DNA of 6,502 nucleotides from Anaerolineaceae bacterium. Lineage in GTDB: Bacteria; Chloroflexota; Anaerolineae; Anaerolineales; Anaerolineaceae. Positions 1 through 4,000 of the stretch are shown piece after piece. The first letter of the stretch is position 1. Each line of letters starts with the position of its first letter. A model generated the notes under the pieces. The model made no database searches. It worked only from the letters and a program-made list of their open reading frames with translations, and was not told the origin of the DNA. Position numbers and translations under genes: made by a program. The DNA lies in assembly GCA_028714615.1 (NCBI GenBank), contig JAQTMA010000229.1, positions 1-6,502 on the forward strand, read 5' to 3'.

Positions 1-143
1 GCGCCCCAGAAACTTTAAGATTCTGGGCTGAGGAAAACCAACGTAATGGCGGCGATGCCTCGCTCTCCCTATTAGCAGAAGAGCATGCCGACCGCATGGA
101 GAACTGGCAGCTCACGCATTTTAGCAAGCCGGCTGATTTGTAA
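1..143 (+). CDS. C-terminal fragment of an unrecognised protein (5' end outside window)
   Basis: Reading from base 3, the + strand is open from the left edge to a TAA stop at 141-143, giving 46 residues (bases 1-2 complete a codon begun outside the window). The peptide contains FWAEENQRNGG, LSLLAEEHADRMENW and ends in HFSKPADL. It is rich in Glu, Ala, Leu and Arg and looks like one or two amphipathic helices, with Trp residues spaced as in a folded domain. The antisense frame over the same bases is also open but gives a Ser/Cys-rich sequence unlike a real protein, so the + strand is preferred. I do not recognise the family. It lies on the same strand as the following zinc-finger gene, with about 70 bp between them. 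Because only the tail is present, it could also be a chance open frame. Confidence 0.5.
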   Translation, partial: APETLRFWAEENQRNGGDASLSLLAEEHADRMENWQLTHFSKPADL

Positions 144-166
144 TCGCAAAGGTAGTACGGTACGCG

Positions 167-172
167 TATATT
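167..172 (+). promoter_or_regulatory. Weak candidate -10 box (TATATT) for the zinc-finger gene
   Basis: TATATT lies in the only AT-rich part of the 70-bp gap and would place a transcription start near 179, leaving a leader of about 35 nt. At a 17-bp spacing the -35 position (144-149, TCGCAA) matches the sigma-70 consensus poorly, so any promoter would be weak or activator-dependent. A second possible -10, TATACA at 195-200, has TTGGCT at 175-180 only 14 bp upstream and would start transcription almost on the ribosome binding site, so it is less likely. The gene could instead be read through from the gene ending at 143. Confidence 0.25.
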
Positions 173-192
173 CCTTGGCTATTCTTTGGCTG
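171..192 (+). repeat. Tandem imperfect 11-bp direct repeat in the leader of the zinc-finger gene
   Basis: TTCCTTGGCTA (171-181) is followed directly by TTCTTTGGCTG (182-192); 9 of 11 positions agree. The period of 11 bp is about one helical turn, so both copies present the same DNA face. The repeat overlaps or follows the candidate -10 box and ends just before an 8-bp perfect palindrome TGTATACA (193-200). This position suits an operator, for example for autoregulation by the protein encoded downstream, but two short copies can arise by chance. Confidence 0.35.
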
Positions 193-203
193 TGTATACA
201 GTT

Positions 204-207
204 AGGA
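204..207 (+). promoter_or_regulatory. Shine-Dalgarno-like site (AGGA) for the zinc-finger gene
   Basis: AGGA sits six bases before the ATG at 214, a normal spacing for a ribosome binding site. An in-frame TAA at 211-213 directly abuts the ATG, so translation cannot begin further upstream in this frame. Together these fix the start at 214. Confidence 0.6.
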
Positions 208-213
208 TTCTAA

Positions 214-1002
214 ATGGTTACGATACTTATCTCTGAGAAGGCAGAGGAAAGCCTAAAAACTAAATGCTGCGCTGAAGCTAAGAAAAGGTCTGAAGCCGAT
301 GGGTATGCAAAAGCCATTTGCGATCATTGCGGCGTTGAGTACCTAAAATATTACTCGGCGAAAGCAAAAATATGCTGTTCGTGCCGGGAGAAAAAACGGC
401 TGCTCAACCACGGTTCCGCCGTCAAGCAACAAGCTGGATTCCCAAAAGAGCCTGGGTATTTCAAAACCTATGAGGAGATAGAAAGCTACTACATCTCTGA
501 TGAGTTAGTCTGTTTACTTTGTGGAAATGGCTTTGTATCCTTGCCAGCACATCTATCAGCTATTCATAATATCGACGCGGACAGATATAAGGAAATATTT
601 GGGCTACCCTTATCGAGGGGGCTTGTTACCGATGAGTTTCATGAATCCAGGTCCGAGGATTGTAAACGCCGAGAGATTGGGAAAGACATGGAATTCATGC
701 ACAAAATGGCGAAGGCGGAAAAGCCAAAACACCGGTCAATGAACGCTTGCCTTAGGGAACATACTATCGCAATGTTGTCCAAAGCGCTAAGAGGTAAAGT
801 AAAAGGGAACCCAAACCACATCATAAATAGAAAGAACATAGTACCAGCATTTTGTTCTAAATGCGGGGGAAAGATAGATCGTGAAATAACAGAACATGCC
901 CTACTTGTCCAAGGATGCCGTATACTCTGTAAAAAATGCAAACGAGAGGGATACCTAGCTTCGCAAAAAAGGTATATGGAAAAGAAACGTAATAAGGGGT
1001 AA
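214..1002 (+). CDS. Ros/MucR-type zinc-finger protein with flanking zinc ribbons, probable DNA-binding regulator
   Basis: This 262-residue, Lys/Arg-rich protein is probably a cytoplasmic DNA-binding regulator. The central part carries CLLC at 100-103, then His113 and His118. That is Cys-X2-Cys-X9-His-X4-His, the spacing of the prokaryotic C2H2 finger of Ros (Agrobacterium) and MucR. The following segment, with YKEIFGLPLSRGLV at 125-138 and a Ser-Arg-Ser-Glu stretch near 145-148, matches the conserved tail of the family, where a Tyr-x-x-(x)-(Trp/Phe)-Gly-Leu-Pro motif is usual. Two further modules flank it: CDHC (36-39) with CCSC (54-57), and CSKC (214-217) with CKKC (239-242), both shaped like four-Cys zinc ribbons. 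Typical MucR proteins are about 130-190 residues with only the central finger, so the flanking ribbons are unusual. The start is set by an abutting upstream stop and an AGGA. It converges on the giant phage gene 11 bp away and is clearly more AT-rich (sampled lines 35-45% GC), suggesting separate acquisition. Regulatory targets are unknown; a nucleic-acid-processing role is an alternative. Confidence 0.8.
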   Translation: MVTILISEKAEESLKTKCCAEAKKRSEADGYAKAICDHCGVEYLKYYSAKAKICCSCREKKRLLNHGSAVKQQAGFPKEPGYFKTYEEIESYYISDELVCLLCGNGFVSLPAHLSAIHNIDADRYKEIFGLPLSRGLVTDEFHESRSEDCKRREIGKDMEFMHKMAKAEKPKHRSMNACLREHTIAMLSKALRGKVKGNPNHIINRKNIVPAFCSKCGGKIDREITEHALLVQGCRILCKKCKREGYLASQKRYMEKKRNKG

Positions 1003-1013
1003 TGCCGCCCTGT

Positions 1014-4000
1014 TCATGGCCCCCTCAGCTCATCCACCCGCTGATTGAACAAATTCATTTTTTCGGTGATCCGATCCGTCAGGTTTCGGATTTCTTCCCG
1101 GCTTGCGCCGCTATCCAGAAGCTGCCGGCGCCTGCGGTTCATGTCCTGAATGACCCGGTAGGTGGCATCGCCCGCTGCCGCAAGTCGAGCCTGTGGGTTG
1201 TCGCGCAGGTATTCGCCGACCTTCTCGGGATGATCCTTCCGAAGGCCCGCCAACTCGCGCTGATCCATGTTCAGCGCCGAGATGTTTTTATAGTAGATGC
1301 TGGCGATGCCTGCCTCTTCCCCAGCTTTCCCGAAAAACTTTCCTAAACCAGGAACCTGATACATCGGAACCGTTTCCCCGGTGATCGCGGCGTTTATCAA
1401 CTTGGCCGTTCGAACCAGCTCCCGTCCAGGTCCACCAGCGTATTGCGCGATGATATAGTCGAGGGCGTCTGGGCTCACGTTTATCATCCCCGGCTTGTAC
1501 GCGGTTCCGTCCGACAGCAATGGCAACTCGTTCAGTTGCTTCGAAACCCAGACCGTAATTGGGTTGGCCCCCGGCTTCGCTCGGGTATACGCTGGTGTCA
1601 GGTCAAGGGAGTTGAAGTCTTCCCGGTAGATCGGCATCCCCTGCCAATTCTTGTTCTGCACTAGCGCGGCGAAGGGGTCTAGCAGCGTCGGTGACATCAC
1701 CTGAAGCAGGGGACCGCCGCCGAAAGGGTTGGCCGCATCAGTCATCAGCCCCATCAGATTGAACATCGGCTTGGCGCCTTGCTGCTTGTCCTTGGACAGC
1801 ATCGCCTGGAACAGTATTCGTGTGACGTTGGGAATCGCGTTGAAACCCAGCGGCATCGGGATGGAGATGTAGCTAGGCTTGTCCTTTCCTGTCCAAGGTA
1901 TTGGAAAGATAAGGCTTCGCTGGCGGACAACTTCCGGCGGATCGTCGTCATCGTAGCCGGCCATGGCCATCATGAATGCCTGTACCGCGCCAAGGGCCAG
2001 GCCGCCCGTGATGATATTCCGGCCGGCCGGCCCAGTAACCGCCTTGTAGAATCCGTAAGTGCCTTGAGCGGACGCATTGAAGAATGCATAGATCGGCGCG
2101 ACGTAGGCTGCGATCCGGCCCTTCTGGTTAAAATCCACCGTCGCATCCTTACCCCAGATCGCCGCATCCAGCGCATTGACGCCATATTCCCGCGCCTGCC
2201 GGTAAACCGCCAGCCGGACGGAGGCTTCCAGAACGCTGTTCCAGTCTGAAACGAATTGAGCGATGAGGTAGCCCAATTTCCTCGGGCTCTTGTACCAGGC
2301 ATTCTCCTCCATGATCTTGAGTTTTTGCATCGCATCCTCGATCTCAAGATGATGCTCCTGGCTGCCGCCCAATAACTGGGTAAACCCGACCGGCATTCCA
2401 ACGGCGCGGGCCTCACGCCATTTTTCATATACAGCTCTTTCCACCTCGGTCTTTGGCTCGTAGATTCCACCTTGGTTCTCTATCCGCATGACACCCAACA
2501 GCGTCTTCACGCTCTGCCCAGTGTATTTCAAGAGCTGGAGGTAATTGCTCCAGGGCTGATCCATCGTCCTGAGATAAGCGAACTGGGTATCCCGGATCAG
2601 GTTGACCGGCCCAAAGAAAGGCGAGTATTGGGTGTTCATTGAAGCCACGAAGCGGGTTGCCTTTCCGGCCATGGCCATGGCATTGCCCAGCCTGGGCGCG
2701 TCCAGATTGTTCAACGCGATGGCGATCCGCGCGGCTTCCTCGTTCCGCTTGTTGAAGAACACATACTTCGCCTGCCCGTCTATCAACGTAGCGAAAACGC
2801 TTTTATCATCGCGAAGCTTTGGGTTGATCCGGTAAACGACTTTCCCGTTCACGAGCTGGGCGGTGCCGATCTCCGTCACATAGCCGGTGACCGCATCGCT
2901 GATCGAGTTGCCCATCTCCATCGTCTGCCCGACGAGGTTGGCGAACTTATCATAGAGATTGGGAATCTGGGTAACGCCATCCTTTACCGGCAGGGCATTC
3001 ACGGCTTCCTGAGCCTCGGCGATGGTCAAGGCCCGGCGCGTGCCAGGCTTCTCCGTTAGAAGCGTTCGGAACAGCCTCAGATAGCCCAGGATGGGCCGTC
3101 CCTGCGCGTCCACGGGGGCTTTATGGAGGATGTTGGCCCATTCAAGCGGACTGACCGGGGCGCGCCCCTCGCCGCCTTGTAGAAAAGCCTGCTCAATCAA
3201 GGGGAGCGAACGGTTGTAATATGCCACCGACCGGGGGTTGCCGTCGTCCGGCACCTTGCCAGGCAAATAAACGATGGGGTTAGCTTGCGGATCGACGGCG
3301 ATGTAATACTTCGGCGCCGGCGCGGCCACCGCCAAGCTGAATACGGTTTGCCCGACGCCCTTGGCCTTCACGCCGCGCTTAATGATCCGTTGCCGCAACA
3401 GCTCGGTATTGGCTAGGATGTTGACCGCCTCCCGCTCGGAGCCCAAGGCGCGATGAGACACGCCTCCGCGCACGGAGAAGCCGGGACTGGCGTTCATTGC
3501 ATGGAACAGATCGTCGCCTTCCTCGAAATCGCGGAACAGCGGCGCGTAATGGGGCTCCGTGGCTTCCCAGTATTCCTTGACCTGCTCCGGCAATAGGCCG
3601 AGGGCGACAGCCAGCACCCGCGTCTTGGCATTGATGGCATCATACAGGCCGCCCAGCTCTTCCATGTGGGCGCGTTCCTCGGGTGAGAATTGAATCTTCC
3701 GCCCAGAGGGAAGGATCACTTCACCGCCGCTCAAAATAGTATCGGCTTCAGCATCCGTTAGGCCGGATCCGCCGTCCTGAATCTCGGCATTGATCTTCCG
3801 TATCTTCTCGTTGCGATCCCTGGCATTTTGAGCCCATAGATAATCCCCCATCATCTGCTGGCTTATCTTATATTTGTTCAGCTTCTTCAAAAAAGGCTGC
3901 CATTCTTCCAGCCTGAACTTCTCGGACAAATCCATGACCAAGGATTCATACCGTTTCAATTCCTTCCAGGGGTCGTTTTGGATTGTTGAATTGGTATATC

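Noticed and set aside
639..941. Open frame of 100 codons on the - strand opposite the zinc-finger gene.
   Set aside because: The opposite strand encodes ordered Cys/His modules with family-like spacing; this frame shows nothing comparable.
995..1025. Possible bidirectional terminator hairpin: AGGGG (995-999) against CCCCT (1021-1025) with an inner GCC/GGC pairing at 1004-1006 and 1018-1020.
   Set aside because: The stem is short, interrupted by a 4-nt bulge, has a long loop and no T-run on either side. It lies inside both coding ends, so it is more likely coincidence.
2015..2035. GC-rich alternating GGCC run resembling a palindrome or hairpin.
   Set aside because: It encodes Thr-Gly-Pro-Ala-Gly-Arg in the giant protein and is explained by codon use in a GC-rich gene.
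1779..2249. Open frame of 156 codons on the + strand inside the giant gene.
   Set aside because: It is antisense to conserved LPD38-like coding sequence, rich in Arg, Asp and His as expected for a shadow of GC-rich coding DNA, and has no recognisable domain.
1970..2470. Open frame of 166 codons on the - strand in a different frame from the giant protein.
   Set aside because: It overlaps conserved sequence of the giant protein, and its Arg/Ser/Trp-rich translation looks like an out-of-frame reading.
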